This document shows, one piece after another, positions 46,491 to 56,958 of a stretch of DNA of 64,000 bases. The position numbers and the translations under genes were made by a program. Origin of the DNA: Isoperla grammatica (Eukaryota > Arthropoda > Insecta > Plecoptera > Perlodidae); assembly GCA_945910005.1 (NCBI GenBank), contig OX246749.1:16828157-16892156 (forward strand). The letters are read 5' to 3'. The notes under the pieces were generated by a model. The model was not told the DNA's origin and did no database searches. It worked only from the letters and a program-made list of their open reading frames with translations. Position 1 is the first letter of the stretch. Each line of letters opens with the position of its first letter.

Positions 46491-46806
46491 GACTAAGGAA
46501 ACAAGATTCTTGTGGTAGTCTCCTCTTTCGATTACCCTCGTAGCTGACTTGCAAGTAGCAGTTATAGACCCTAGACGCGTGCCAGGGGGTAGAGGGACGG
46601 GGTCCGCTACAACCTATCTTTTCCAGGATCTCTATGCTCCCTGTTGGTGGTCTGTACACTCCTGCTGTAAGGATGTTTTACATGTGTACCTTGTTAATTA
46701 AGTTGTATAGTCTAGACACAGTTCATTATTCATTTTTTACTTGTATAATTTAGACCTACTTAACAATTCTTATACTTTTGTATCATAAAAGTCTACTAGT
46801 TGCTAA
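46491..46806. other. Unrecognised sequence between minisatellite and mobile element
   Basis: No gene or repeat recognised. A/T-rich from 46670. Confidence 0.5.
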
Positions 46807-47210
46807 TAGTACAGTCAAATAAGACAGAAAAGTGCCCGAACCCGGACATTTGAAGTATCAAGCTAAAATTTGGTAGAAATGTTACGGATGATGTCCTAAT
46901 TGAAATCCCGAAATTCCCAAAAAATCTATCTTGGGGAAAATCCGCCATCGTGGAAAAACCCCCGCCATATTGGATTTGTCGAGTTTTAAGCATAGCGACT
47001 GAACTGAGCATCCGATTCTATTCGTTTTTGCTCCAAATTGTTTTTAATGTCTATTCAAAAAATCTATCTTGGGAAAAATCCGCCAACGGGAAAAACTGCC
47101 GCCATATTGGATTTTTCGAGTTTTAAGCATAGCGACTGAACTGAGCATCCGATTCTTTTCGTTTTTGCTCCAAATTGTTTTTAATGTCTATTACAGTTGA
47201 ACACATTAAG

Positions 47211-47260
47211 CCAAACAAACAAACAAACAAACAAACAAACAAACAAACTAATAAACAAAC
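47211..47260. repeat. (CAAA)n microsatellite
   Basis: About ten CAAA units just before the ATG of the element's gene. Confidence 0.85.
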
Positions 47261-47277
47261 AAGCTAATCTCATTGAT

Positions 47278-49626
47278 ATGCTGTGGGCGTGGGGATACCA
47301 GTTCCAAGAAACGCCAGGACCTGGCTGGAATGGATTTGTGGACGCGGTAACTTCTAAAGAAGAGTTCAAGACATCAAAAGTCCTTCCATTGCCGTTCGTC
47401 AACCTTTCGCCTTCCAACCCTACTACGATTTACTCCTGTCTTCTATATGCCGTGGAGATGTGCCGAAAGGCGCAGCAGTCGACGTGCGTGGTGACGCTCG
47501 ATCAACAACCTCTCTACGCGAAGGCGCTGAACATCGTTCTTGCAGCTGGACAAGAAAGCCCGTTGTCGTGTGTTGTTTTGCGTCTCGGTGGTTTTCACAT
47601 GCTGATGTCATTCATGGGCTCAGTGGGAACCATCATGGTAGGGAGCGGATTGGAAGAATTGTGGGAGACGGTGTACGCGAAGAACACGGTGACCCAAATG
47701 GTAAACGGCCATGCCTATGCTCGAGCTGTTCGCGCACATCTTCTGACGCAGCTGTCGTTGGCGATCTTGATCATTCAGTATATACAAGAAGCCGACTCTC
47801 TTCTCAGCGATCGCTTGAACAAAACCCACTCAGACCTGCTCTCTGGAAAGACTTCTGCGGATGACGTTTTGTCGTCGGAGTACATCGCCCAGGCATCAGA
47901 TTTGTTCAACGCAAAGCTGAAAGACCTCGTTTCATCTGAACGGCGCACTGCAAAGCTGTGGGTGCGATACTTTGAGATGGTTGGCATCATGGGTCTGTTT
48001 GTCAGAGCTGAACGTTCTGGAGATTGGGCTCTTCACTTGTTGTGTGTCCAAAGAATGATTCCGTATTTCCACTCCGCGGGACATCTTAACTATGCAAAAT
48101 TTGCTCACTTGTACCTACGATTGATTGATTGATTAATGGGGCTTAACGTCTCATATTTTTGCAACAAAGGCTAATTGAGACGATGAGCGGGTGATAATGA
48201 AGATGAGAAAGATGACGATGAAGAATAAAGCCAGATCCGAATCAGGTCCATTGTACGTCGCGTGGGTGGTCATACGGGAGTCCAGCAAGGGAGGGCAGGG
48301 CCAAGTGGGAGGAGATATATTCAGTGGGGGGGAAGGGACAAGGTCTCCTTTTGTCGCCTCTTACGACTAGCAGAGTCACTCTGGGCCTATTCTACCCCGG
48401 GCCACTTATACCTACAACAAATGCTGAAGTTCGAGAGTGTTATGACTCCCCTGGAGTTCCGTCAATTTGTCAAGGAAGGCTGCTTCACTGTTTGCAGATC
48501 TGAAAAGTTCTGGTCAGGTTTATAGACCGATATGACCATAGAGCAAGTATTGATGAGAAACATGAAGACGGTGGGTGGGCTCACACGTGGACGTGGATTG
48601 ACAGATAACGTCATTGCTCGATGGGTTTGTGCCATGCCTACATATACAAATGTAATAGACACCACTGAAACGTTCTGTGGAGTCTACGCCGAAACTTCCG
48701 ACCAACATGTGGAGCTAAGAGAGTCTCGGCAAGTGAGAGATAAGGTAGACGTTCGCAAGATGGTAGACTGGCTCCAGTCACACCATCCCTTTAACGACTC
48801 AACGAACCTTCTAATATCCTTGTCTACCGGTGTAGTAGCCGACGATACAGTGCACTGTGATGAGGCTCTCTCCCGTGGTTTGCAAGCAATAAAATCACTC
48901 ACAGGGCAACGATTCAGTAACGTCCACTTAAAACGAAACAACAAAGTCACGACTTTAGCCACAGCGTCTAAAACGACCACGATCAAAGACACTGTCGTCG
49001 AAATCAACCCTAACCAACTTTTTCACCGATTGCTGTGTGTTGTGCGTGACGATGATGACCTCGAGGAGTACCTGACATATGAACTTGCAGCAAGGCCTCC
49101 AGCGCTGTTTGACGGGACGTTGATGAGGAAAGGCACTAAGTCTGGATTGATCGACGTTTTAGAGGAGATAGCGCCGCCCAGGAACAACGTTCTAGTGAAC
49201 ACAGAGTTTACAGTCGATGGCGGGTTCCTCCTGCACCGTGTTGTGTGGACGCCTCCAGCGACCTACAGCCAAATCTGCCTCCAGTATGTAAAGCAAGTGA
49301 AAAATCACTTTGGACAGATTGTTACTGTAGTCTTCGACGGTTACGAATCTCCAAGCACCAAGGACGAAGAACACACCAAAAGAAACGCCAGGGGAGCATC
49401 GACAGAGGCTTTAATCGACGATTCTTCGCCCTCAACATCACCACAAGGAGCGTTTTTGGCAAATGTTAAAAACAAGAGGCGAATCATAGCTTTGCTATAA
49501 AGGCACCTCATGGAAGCGGGAGTCAAGATGATTCAAGCCCCGGGTGACATTGCTGCACAAATCGTATGGACTGCGCTGATTCAGATATCGATGACGACGT
49601 TGAACCTTTGGCCGACGTGTTGTCAT
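47278..49626 (+). pseudogene. XPG/FEN1-like nuclease-family protein, broken copy
   Basis: One reading frame (all in the same phase) runs from MLWAWGYQFQETPG to past 49600 once a SINE is removed. Features: LGGFHMLMSFMGSVGTIMVG near residue 105, ERSGDWALHLL, HSAGHLNYAKFAHLYL, SDKFW-type motif (SEKFWSGL), MTIEQVLMRNMKTVGGLTRG, then VVFDGYESPSTKDEEHTKRN, which fits the XPG-N FDG..K..R pattern, and QAPGDIAAQIV, an eroded XPG-I-like APxEAEAQ motif. I recall similar multi-copy uncharacterised proteins in many invertebrate genomes. Lesions: SINE at 48119-48402, TAG at 48523-48525 where W is expected, TAA at 49498-49500, and loss of the C-terminal half. Function of the family is unknown. Confidence 0.7.
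48119..48402 (-). mobile_element. SINE inserted in the XPG-like gene (284 bp)
   Basis: Flanked by CACTTGTACCTAC (48106-48118) and CACTTATACCTAC (48403-48415), a 13-bp target duplication with one change. The minus-strand tail ends in (TCAA)n and carries GCAAAAATATGAGACGTTAA, shared with the SINE at 36226. A B-box-like GATTCGGATCTGG lies in its middle. Removing SINE plus one duplication (297 bp) restores HLYLQQMLKF in frame. Confidence 0.85.
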
Positions 49627-50052
49627 AGAAAGGTAAATAACTACAAATATTCAAGAGCACATTATTTTATTAAATCGACGCCGACGCTAATATAGGTTTT
49701 ATTTTTTCAGATCATGCATTACCGTCTACGATTTTCGCCAGTGAGTGAACAGCCAGTCGAGCTCCAGTGATAACATGAAACAAGCTACCTAATTTGTACA
49801 CGTATTAATGTATTTGTATTGTTGCTTATGCCTGTATTTCACGCTTGTATTATGAAGTCTTCTTTGATTCGTTTTTTTATGTTAACACTAACATATATTA
49901 TAATTGTAGAACCATTTTCGTTTGTCATTTAAGTAATTATTATTCTTTCTCAAGCACCAACATTAGTCTATAATAATAATAATTATTATTAACTGTTGTG
50001 TTTTGAAAGATAACTTAGCCTGAATTAATTAATTTGGCGAAAAAACAAATAC
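49627..50052. other. 3' part of the XPG-like element
   Basis: No further coding exon recognised. The overlapping frame before 49626 reads DIDDDVEPLADVLS then stop, possibly the protein's acidic C-terminus after an internal deletion. Confidence 0.4.
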
Positions 50053-50253
50053 AATCGGACGCTCGGTTCAGTCGCAAAGCTTAAAACTAAACAAATCAAA
50101 CATGGCGACGGTTTTTTCAAAATGGCGGATTTTCCCCAAGATGGATTTTTTGGGAATTTTGGAATATCATTCAGAACACTATACTCTACATGTTCACCAA
50201 TTTTTAGCTTGATACTTCAAATGTCCGGGTCAATGTCTAATTTTACCACACTA

Positions 50254-50649
50254 TAATAAAAACAAACAAACAAACCTTTCGTAATCCCGCGCTTCAGCGA
50301 CGTCAAAATATAAACGGCTGTGGAAATTAGATCGTACAATGCAGTGGCGGTGCTTTACCGTGTCTGGCTCCACGTTTGTTTACACTTTGGCTAGGCTGAG
50401 CATGTCGTAGACCTAGGGCCTGGACAAATTTGTTTATTTACTTTTGTTCTTAAGGGCGCATAGGCCAAAATTACCTATTCATTCGACTTTGTAGGTTCCT
50501 TTTCAACCTTCCGGTGTTACTACTGAAATACGTCGGCAATTTACGAGAATATAGGCCTAGGCCTAGTGCGTTGCTGTCTTGTAGTCCTAGGCCTAGGCCT
50601 AGTAGGGGGGCCTCCGGCCTAGGGCTAACGCGCATATGAATTGAAAATA
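50254..50649. other. Non-coding stretch before the THAP exon
   Basis: AAAC microsatellite at 50260, several TAGGCCTAGG words at 50550-50610. No gene seen. Confidence 0.45.
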
Positions 50650-50859
50650 ATGACGAAGAAAGTCAATAACAGGTGTTGTTCAGTGCCCCAATGTTGTAAT
50701 AAGGGGTCTTCTTCAAATGTGTCGTTTCACAAATTATCCTGGATTTAAAATATAGACAGAAATTGGTTGTTGCCCTGAAGATTGTGAAGCCTGTGTCGAA
50801 GTGCATGTTTGTGTGTAGCGACCATTTCAAGGCAGAAGATTTCTTTTTCTGTGGTATCT
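50650..50859 (+). pseudogene. THAP zinc-finger exon with a frameshift
   Basis: ATG at 50650 gives MTKKVNNRCCSVPQCCNKGS, then SSNVSFHKLSW before a stop at 50746. From 50742 another frame reads DLKYRQKLVVALKIVKPVSK, then CMFVCSDHFKAEDFF. Together these are the first ~60 residues of a THAP (C2CH) DNA-binding domain: N-terminal Cys pair, SFHKL, then C-x2-H in VCSDHF. A single-base indel near 50740 separates the halves. The exon ends at a consensus donor TCT/GTAAGT in phase 1, the same phase used by the zinc-finger gene exons downstream. Pseudogene, polymorphism or sequencing error cannot be told apart here. Confidence 0.7.
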
Positions 50860-50869
50860 GTAAGTAAAA

Positions 50870-51112
50870 CACAGTACATATTAACATTTTTTTACCCAAT
50901 TTCGGCGCGAGGACTAAAGGAGTAGGCCTAGGCCTAGGGCCTACATGTAGGGCCAACCAGACTTCGTACCGTACTTGATAGATAGGTTTACTTGTAGGTG
51001 TTTTGGTGTATGTCCCATGTAGGCCTAGGCCCTATGTGTTGGCTAGGCCTATTTCGAGAAATAAAACAGGGGCTACCTGTGCTTCGGCCTACATAAGACC
51101 TAGACTCTCATA
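50870..51112. other. Non-coding, AGGCCTA-rich
   Basis: No gene seen; repeated TAGGCCTAGGCC words. Confidence 0.45.
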
Positions 51113-51294
51113 AAGGTGCATTCACAATCTTTACTAGCTAGGGCCTAGTACTATGGTTTAATGATTAAGACTAAGACAAACCTTAGTCACAGCCAATCAG
51201 AGTGCAGTATTCTCCCTCCCAGCCGATGAAAGAAGCCTGTGGCTTAGTCTTAATCATTAAACCATAGTACTAGTAAAGATTGTGAATGCACCTT
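51113..51294. mobile_element. Fold-back MITE (182 bp)
   Basis: Arms AAGGTGCATTCACAATCTTT...TAATGATTAAGACTAAG and their complement extend over about 52 bp; the left arm has ~10 extra bases (CTAGGGCCTA). Flanks TAA on both sides (with one A shared) fit a PIF/Harbinger TWA or mariner TA target. The loop is about 65 bp. Confidence 0.75.
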
Positions 51295-51626
51295 AATGCA
51301 GGTAGGTCTAGGCCCTAGACCTAGCCTAGGCCTACCAATAGGACTCTCATATCTGAACTAGTGACGTGTCTGAAATACCATTCTTGATTTCATTCTTATT
51401 CTTATTCTTAGTCTTGTTCTTGGTCTTGTTCTTATTCTCGCTCCAGTTGCACGTATTCGGACGAGAGCCGGACATTAGCCTACCGGTACTTGATTTAAGT
51501 AGGGTTAGGGTCGTAACGCGTCATTAAATCCACATTTTTTTTAATCAACATGTATAACCAAAATGTAAGATCAAATATGCATTGTATTTAACCTAAGTTA
51601 TTTCTAAAATGTGTTTTAATCTTTTG

Positions 51627-52051
51627 CAGTGGCGTATCCAGGAATTGGGAAAGGGGGGGGTTTTCAGAGGGGAGCCGAAACATAATTGGCGTTCCGGGGG
51701 GGGGGGGGGCTTGCCCGAAAAATTCTCGTCAAGGTCATTTTAGTGCAAATCTGTGCGTTTTACAGCGGCCAACTGAAACATGATTACTCAGTTTCTGGCA
51801 ACACATTTTTTTCTTAGCACCGCTAATAAAAGGAACCTCAATCAATAATTTGCATATTTTTCGTATTGCTTTTGCTTTTAATAATTACAACAATATACAA
51901 TAATTATAAAGTAAAACATCTAACTGTATATTAAAATACTGTCTTTTGATACTGTCTGTCTATTAAAATGAAAACGGTCATTTTCCATGTTTCCTTTGCA
52001 AAAGGGGGGGGTTTTGTCCCCCCCCTCCCCCCCCCCGTGTATACGCCACTG
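51627..52051. mobile_element. hAT-type MITE (425 bp)
   Basis: Ends CAGTGGCGTATCCAGG and (reverse complement) CAGTGGCGTATACACGGG; exact 8-bp target duplication ATCTTTTG at 51619-51626 and 52052-52059. G and C homopolymer runs near both ends. Confidence 0.9.
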
Positions 52052-52321
52052 ATCTTTTGGGGAAATTGAAACAACATTTAAAGTAGATGTGTAATGGCAG
52101 TGTTCCCACTCAAATTGACCTGGTTAAAAATTAAAACGTTTACATGTTAAAACTGAAAACCATCGACAGGCACCCTTAAGGCGGCGATAATGTGACCGAT
52201 GAGGCTAGGTAATCTACTTAATTTGTTTAGGGCTCTAGGCCTTTCAGCAACGAACGTTTGCCTAGGCCTATCTCTAGAATATTGGTGAAGGTAGGGTTAA
52301 GTGGTACGGTAGGGATCTTAC

Positions 52322-53213
52322 CAGTGTCGGGTAAGTTCCTTAAAAAATGGACCTAGTTCCAGTTCCAGTTCCACGTAAGGAAAAAGGAACTCTTTCCAGT
52401 TCCAAGTTCCTCTAAAAAAAAAAGGAACTGGGGCGTTCCTTAGTTCCTTTCAAAATGGAACTAAGTTCCTAAATAGTTCCTTTCCGCAAACAACCATTTT
52501 TCTTTGGATATTGCCGAGCGGGATACTAACCATCGACTCAATGGTTATTATCCCGGTTTATGTATTAGGCCTACACCAAGAACATTGACTAAAAGTAAAT
52601 GGTTATTTTATATTCTTAGTTCTTAATGCATTACAATTTATATTAATTATTAATAACTATTATAATTAATTTAATTAAATTTTTTAAATTACATTCAATG
52701 CCAAGGGTTCGCAAATAACGCCTAAAATATGGTTGAGATTTGTAGGAATCATAATGAGGATATTGTATTGAAAATCACACCTGTGTAGGAGGGGTCGGAC
52801 GGTTGGTCAGTTATAAGTGACATGACACGCTTATTCCGCACGAGCGATTTGGGATTAGTCACCGGTTTCGGGTCTTCAACTTGCGCCGGTGTGTGACTAA
52901 TTGGAGACCCCACGCGGGTGGCGGGTTGGGATGGGTAGACAGGAATGAAATATTACAAAAAAAGTTGTTTTAGATTTCTTGTTTCTGTCATCTTGTAAGT
53001 AAACTATGTTTTGGCGCTTTCGTCATTCATGCTTGTACAGTCAAGTAAAAATAAAAGGAACTTATGAAAATAAGTTACAGTTCCTAGAAAATTGGAACTA
53101 TGGCGTTCCACAGTTCCTGGGTGGAATAAAGGAACTATACCGTTCCTTAGTTCCTTAAAAAGGAACTAGTTCCTAGGAACGGAACTAAAAAAATCCGTTC
53201 CTACCCAACATTG
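52322..53213. mobile_element. hAT-type element (892 bp) full of AGTTCC/GGAACT words
   Basis: Ends CAGTGTCGGGTAAGTTCC and (reverse complement) CAATGTTGGGTAGGAACG; exact 8-bp duplication GATCTTAC at 52314-52321 and 53214-53221. Subterminal AGTTCC repeats occur on both sides, typical of transposase-binding arrays. No transposase frame. Confidence 0.9.
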
Positions 53214-53500
53214 GATCTTACAGTAGGTCTACCGTAATGTAACCAGCTACAGTATGCGTATTTCACAGCCTATGCATTGTATAGCAAGCGGCAGTCCGTC
53301 TAAAGAAAAATTGAACAAGACTTAGGCTATGTGTTTGAGATCGAGAACTCGTAGGGTAGGTAGGCCTATTCAAGGTCTTCAACAGGCCTAGACTTCTAGA
53401 TTTGTATTTGTAGCGTCTATCTCAACGATAGGTGCTAGCCCTAGATAGCCTATGGATACAAAGCTTCAGGCAATGGGTCTAGGCCTGACCTGTCCTTCTT

Positions 53501-53738
53501 TGCCAACCGTACATTGAACTGGTGGAGAAACCACCGATGAATGGGTTTACAAATTGCAATCAATCTTGTTTTAATTTCAGATTGGAAGCAGCTAGCTGTG
53601 CAGATATGGATGAAAACGTGCCAACCGTACATTGAACTGGTGGAGAAACCACCGATGAATGGGTTTACAAATTGCAATCGATCTTGTTTTAATTTCAGAT
53701 TGGAAGCAGCTAGCTGTGCAGATATGGATGAAAACGTG
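53501..53738 (+). repeat. 118-bp tandem duplication across the E1 acceptor and start codon of gene B
   Basis: Copies 53501-53618 and 53619-53736 are almost identical, each holding CTTGTTTTAATTTCAG, then CTGTGCAG, then ATGGATGAAAACG. The upstream copy gives a short frame MDENVPTVH then stop; only the downstream one continues into E1. Confidence 0.9.
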
Positions 53739-53844
53739 CTCATCGAAGTGAAGCAAGAGTGTTGCGTACCTGACGAAGAGCTCTACTTGTCTGACGTCGT
53801 CAAGACAGAGGTTCCCGTTTACGAGGGGAGCGATGGACTTGGAG
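53724..53844 (+). CDS. Exon E1 of gene B (start codon, two SUMO motifs)
   Basis: 121 bp from ATG (after the GTGCAG acceptor) to donor GGAG/GTGAGC, phase 1. Forty residues: MDENVLIEVKQECCVPDEEL, then YLSDVVKTEVPVYEGSDGLG. VKQE and VKTE both fit psi-K-x-E. Start chosen by homology with E1 of gene C and because the upstream ATG in the duplicated unit runs into a stop after nine codons. Acidic, no known fold. Confidence 0.7.
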
Positions 53845-54841
53845 GTGAGCCTTTATATAGCCTGGGTCCACTGGTGTCTGAAAAAAGCCTTAACCAGTTC
53901 CGTGGTTATGACGAGATATTCCGTCACGCCGGTTATATCCCAGTAGCGCCTTGGACGTAATATCTCGTCATGAGTATTTTGAAATCGCTCCCACAGTGGC
54001 CGTGACGAGTCTCGCTTTAAAATTTTCCCGCACTCTCTGCAAAGATGTTAGTTCAATCTTTTTCCCCTAGATAGAACTACATGTATTGAAATGCTGTCAG
54101 CAATACGTGTTTGTAGAGAAGGAGGTCTTACGACTGACCGCGCGCAAGTAGCGTGGGGAAATAAGTCGCCACTACGCGCATGGCAAGCGCGAGGGAAAGT
54201 CGCCACTGAACTGGTTAAATAAATAAATAGATAAATTCACTCTACCCACTCAGTAACGAAACTGATTTTCAGTGGGAGACTTTAATTTAAAGCGACTAAA
54301 CCAACCTTGTAGGCTCCAAACATCCTCGACGAGTGAGCGATAACCAATCAAAGATCTATATTTCAAATACGAAACATTTAAGGCCTATGAATCAGTGATT
54401 GGACAGTGCGAACACAACACCTGCGGACAAATGCCATAATCAACAAGGCCGATTCAGAACAACTTGAATTTATTAAATGCTATTCCTTTGTCCAGTCTAA
54501 AGTTTACAAGGAAAAGACAGTGGTGTGCCTGTTATTCGATAAACTTGTCAATGTCTAACAGATGGCTTGAAAGATTTTTTTTTATGTGGATTCAGAAAGA
54601 CTATGGGAAAACCGTGAGAGATGGAGGGAACTACTAAACAGCCCTCTGGTAACGGAAGAAGTGATCGAGGAAGAGGTTGAGGAGGTGGTTGTGTCAGGCC
54701 TGGCTAGCTGGCAACAAAGACATTAGCCCAAGACATGGAGTACTTTGCTACTCCCCCCTACCCGATAATTAATGTTGGAAACGGGGTCAAGATATATATA
54801 TATATATATGTGGACTCAAGGCACGGACGTTGGTTTTGTAG
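53845..54841. other. Intron 1 of gene B
   Basis: Contains a TTAA-flanked MITE (53894-54214) and an (AT)n run at 54791-54810; the rest is unrecognised. Confidence 0.5.
53894..54214. mobile_element. TTAA-flanked MITE (321 bp)
   Basis: Ends CCAGTTCCGTGG and (reverse complement) CCAGTTCAGTGG, each next to TTAA (53890-53893; 54215-54218). An internal palindrome ATGACGAGATATT..AATATCTCGTCAT lies near its left end. piggyBac-like by target site. Confidence 0.8.
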
Positions 54842-55012
54842 GTGTGGACCAGTTTGCACAGTCGAGCTACTCGGCGTCCATCAACCACGCCCATAAGACG
54901 TTGCCGCTGAAACAAGAGCAACAGGTCGACGCGGTGGACACTCGAGTAGACTTGGGATTTGCAGAGGTGGATGTCGATCACGTTGCGCCGCTGGAACTGT
55001 GTGGATCTCCAA
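54842..55012 (+). CDS. Exon E2 of gene B
   Basis: 171-bp phase 1-1 exon between acceptor TTTTGTAG and donor CCAA/GTAAGT. 57 residues: GVDQFAQSSYSASINHAHKT, LPLKQEQQVDAVDTRVDLGF, AEVDVDHVAPLELCGSPS. LKQE fits psi-K-x-E. Homologous to E2 of gene C along its length, and its first residues (GVD) also echo the start of E3 exons, hinting that E2 and E3 arose from a common module. Confidence 0.75.
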
Positions 55013-55430
55013 GTAAGTGGGCCGGAATCCAATTCTTATACCTATTAGTAGAGCTAAGTAAAATTCGTGTTACGAAATTAAACGAAACTGTAGTTAGCCC
55101 TTGTAACGCTATCGACAAATGCAAATATAAAAATGGATATTTGAATTGGGCGCCAGACACTAGGTCAAAAGTAGTGCACAAGGAACTCTTATCTTTAATT
55201 ATAATTACTTATTAAATTTTATAATTAAATGTACTTAGCCTACTTTAGGTGAAGAAATCTGGAATGTTAGGCAGTTTAGGGAATCAGGGTAACATCAACA
55301 AACATATTTAAAAATCACAGGGAATTTACTTGTTCACGGCATTTTACAATTAATGAAAGAAGATAAGAATGTTTGTAATTATTAATGGATCCAAATATTA
55401 TTTGTCTATTGATAGTTCATCTAGGCCTAG
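55013..55430. other. Start of intron 2 of gene B
   Basis: No feature recognised. Confidence 0.5.
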
Positions 55431-55438
55431 TTGTTTAT

Positions 55439-56126
55439 TAGGGAAGACGACGGGTACCCGATACCCGCCCGACGAAGTTGGGTACGGGTTTGTGTTTTCT
55501 CTACCCGTTTACCCGACAAAACCCGGTTCCTGAAATTGAGAACCGCGAATTAGCTAAATGTTTTGAATTTGAACTGATTCATCTGTCATTACGTATTTTA
55601 TTTTTGTGCTTGGCGGTATTTCCCTAAGAAATAGAATCGCGTCTATAAATAAACTGTCCACTTTGATAGTTTCTTTTGTTCATGCCGCCCGATTCCCTGG
55701 TCATGTAAGCCTGGCCGCCGGCAATCTTTGAGCATGAACTGCTACCCTACACCCCCCTCCCCCTTTCTCCCTCCCAAAGCACATAACCATTCGACACTTC
55801 AACGGGCCGGTCTGCCTGTGGCCTTGAGCTTGAGTGGCAGCTGTGGCGCATTATGTTTCATCCCGCAACGATCCTCGACCCCCCGCGCTGTTGTAACTTT
55901 CTCTTGTCATGGGTGTTCAACTTTTCATCACGAAATATAATGAAACATCCTAATCCCTGCTACTACAATACACTACTTTGTGGTGTTATTTTCGACGAGA
56001 GCGGTATTGAGCGGTTGATTTGACACCCCACACGATTTTTGTTGTTTAATTAGGCCTAGGCCTACCCGGGTAACCCGCGGGTATAGTGAATCCGGGTTGT
56101 AAAAAAGTTGGGTTTAGTCATCCCTA
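55439..56126. mobile_element. hAT-type MITE (688 bp), family TAGGGAWGAC
   Basis: Ends TAGGGAAGAC and (reverse complement) TAGGGATGAC; exact 8-bp duplication TTGTTTAT at 55431-55438 and 56127-56134. Subterminal GGGTACCCG words. Same family as the element 134 bp downstream. Confidence 0.9.
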
Positions 56127-56260
56127 TTGTTTATTGAATTATTGGTACCAAAATATTTTGCAAAAAGGCCTTTAAATATTTAAGTTCACTGGCGCATGAT
56201 TAATTGATATTATTGAACTTGATTTGTTGGTTGAATGTTATCGCATATTTACGTGATGAT

Positions 56261-56958
56261 TAGGGATGTCAATACCCGGAAATAGTTGTACCCGGGTACC
56301 CTCGCGCCGTACCCGGACTACCCGGGTAGTAAATAATACTAAATATGCGTTTTATCGTCATGGGTGTCAAATGATTCGCAAAGTTGTGGAAAGAGACATT
56401 ATATTGTTAGACGGTCTCAGGTTGCATTGTCTTCGATGAAAACGATCGCGGAAGTATTCAACCATGGATTTATAATAGTACCTAAGATACAACTCCATGA
56501 TTCAACAAAGCTTCGAAGCTTGCGTCTCCGCTACGGTAGGCGGTGGTCGGCCGCGTCAAAGCGATGACGTCATAGTCCGAGCTCGAACACGAGAACATGA
56601 TTGCAGTAAAGCTACGACGGGCGGGTGCGCTCCCTCGGACTCGCAACCGTTCCGCAGCATTCTTCCATAGGCCTACAGAAGATGATACTTGTTGGGCTTT
56701 ACGTCTCATTTTTTTGCGACGATAACTAATCTAGGCGAGAGTGGGGGGAGGGTGTCAAGTTAAATGCCGGCAAATTGCAAAGCGCGGCTCGTACGCTCGC
56801 ACAAAGACGCCAGTAGGGAAATATCGCAATGTTGAATTGATTTCGTTTTAACAGAAGAAGGGAACGGGCAGTACCGGATAACGGGTATTGAAAAGTTGGA
56901 ACTGTACCCGTGTGTACCGGGCGGGTAACAGGTACCCGGGTACCCGTTGCCATCCCTA
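56261..56958. mobile_element. hAT-type MITE (698 bp), second member of the family
   Basis: Ends TAGGGATGTCAATACCCGG and (reverse complement) TAGGGATGGCAACGGGTACC; exact 8-bp duplication GTGATGAT at 56253-56260 and 56959-56966. It contains a SINE-tail relic near 56690 (GGGCTTTACGTCTCATTTTT). Confidence 0.9.
56690..56745 (-). mobile_element. SINE tail relic
   Basis: GGGCTTTACGTCTCATTTTT followed by TTGCGACGATAACTAATC matches the tail of the SINEs at 32105, 36226 and 48119. The rest of the element is not recognised. Confidence 0.5.

Larger units (their letters stand above)
46807..50253 (+). mobile_element. Terminal-inverted-repeat element carrying an XPG/FEN1-like gene
   Basis: Left ~46810-47016 and right ~50053-50252 are inverted copies of about 200 bp: CCCGGACATTTGAAGTATCA, AAATTCCCAAAAAATC, TTGGGGAAAATCCGCCAT, and TTTTAAGC..GCGACTGAAC all match in order. 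The left repeat is partly duplicated (138-bp period, second copy 47056-47195). Between them lies one decayed gene on the + strand. The extreme ends (TAGTACAGTCAAATAAGACA and TAGTGTGGTAAAATTAGACA) and a TA or TAA target duplication are tentative. No known transposase is recognised. Confidence 0.7.

Noticed and set aside
43246..46620. A complete LTR retrotransposon from TGTAACGCCCC to GGTCCGCTACA
   Set aside because: The ends look mildly inverted (TGTAACG / CGCTACA), but no target duplication, second LTR or gag/pol frame supports it.
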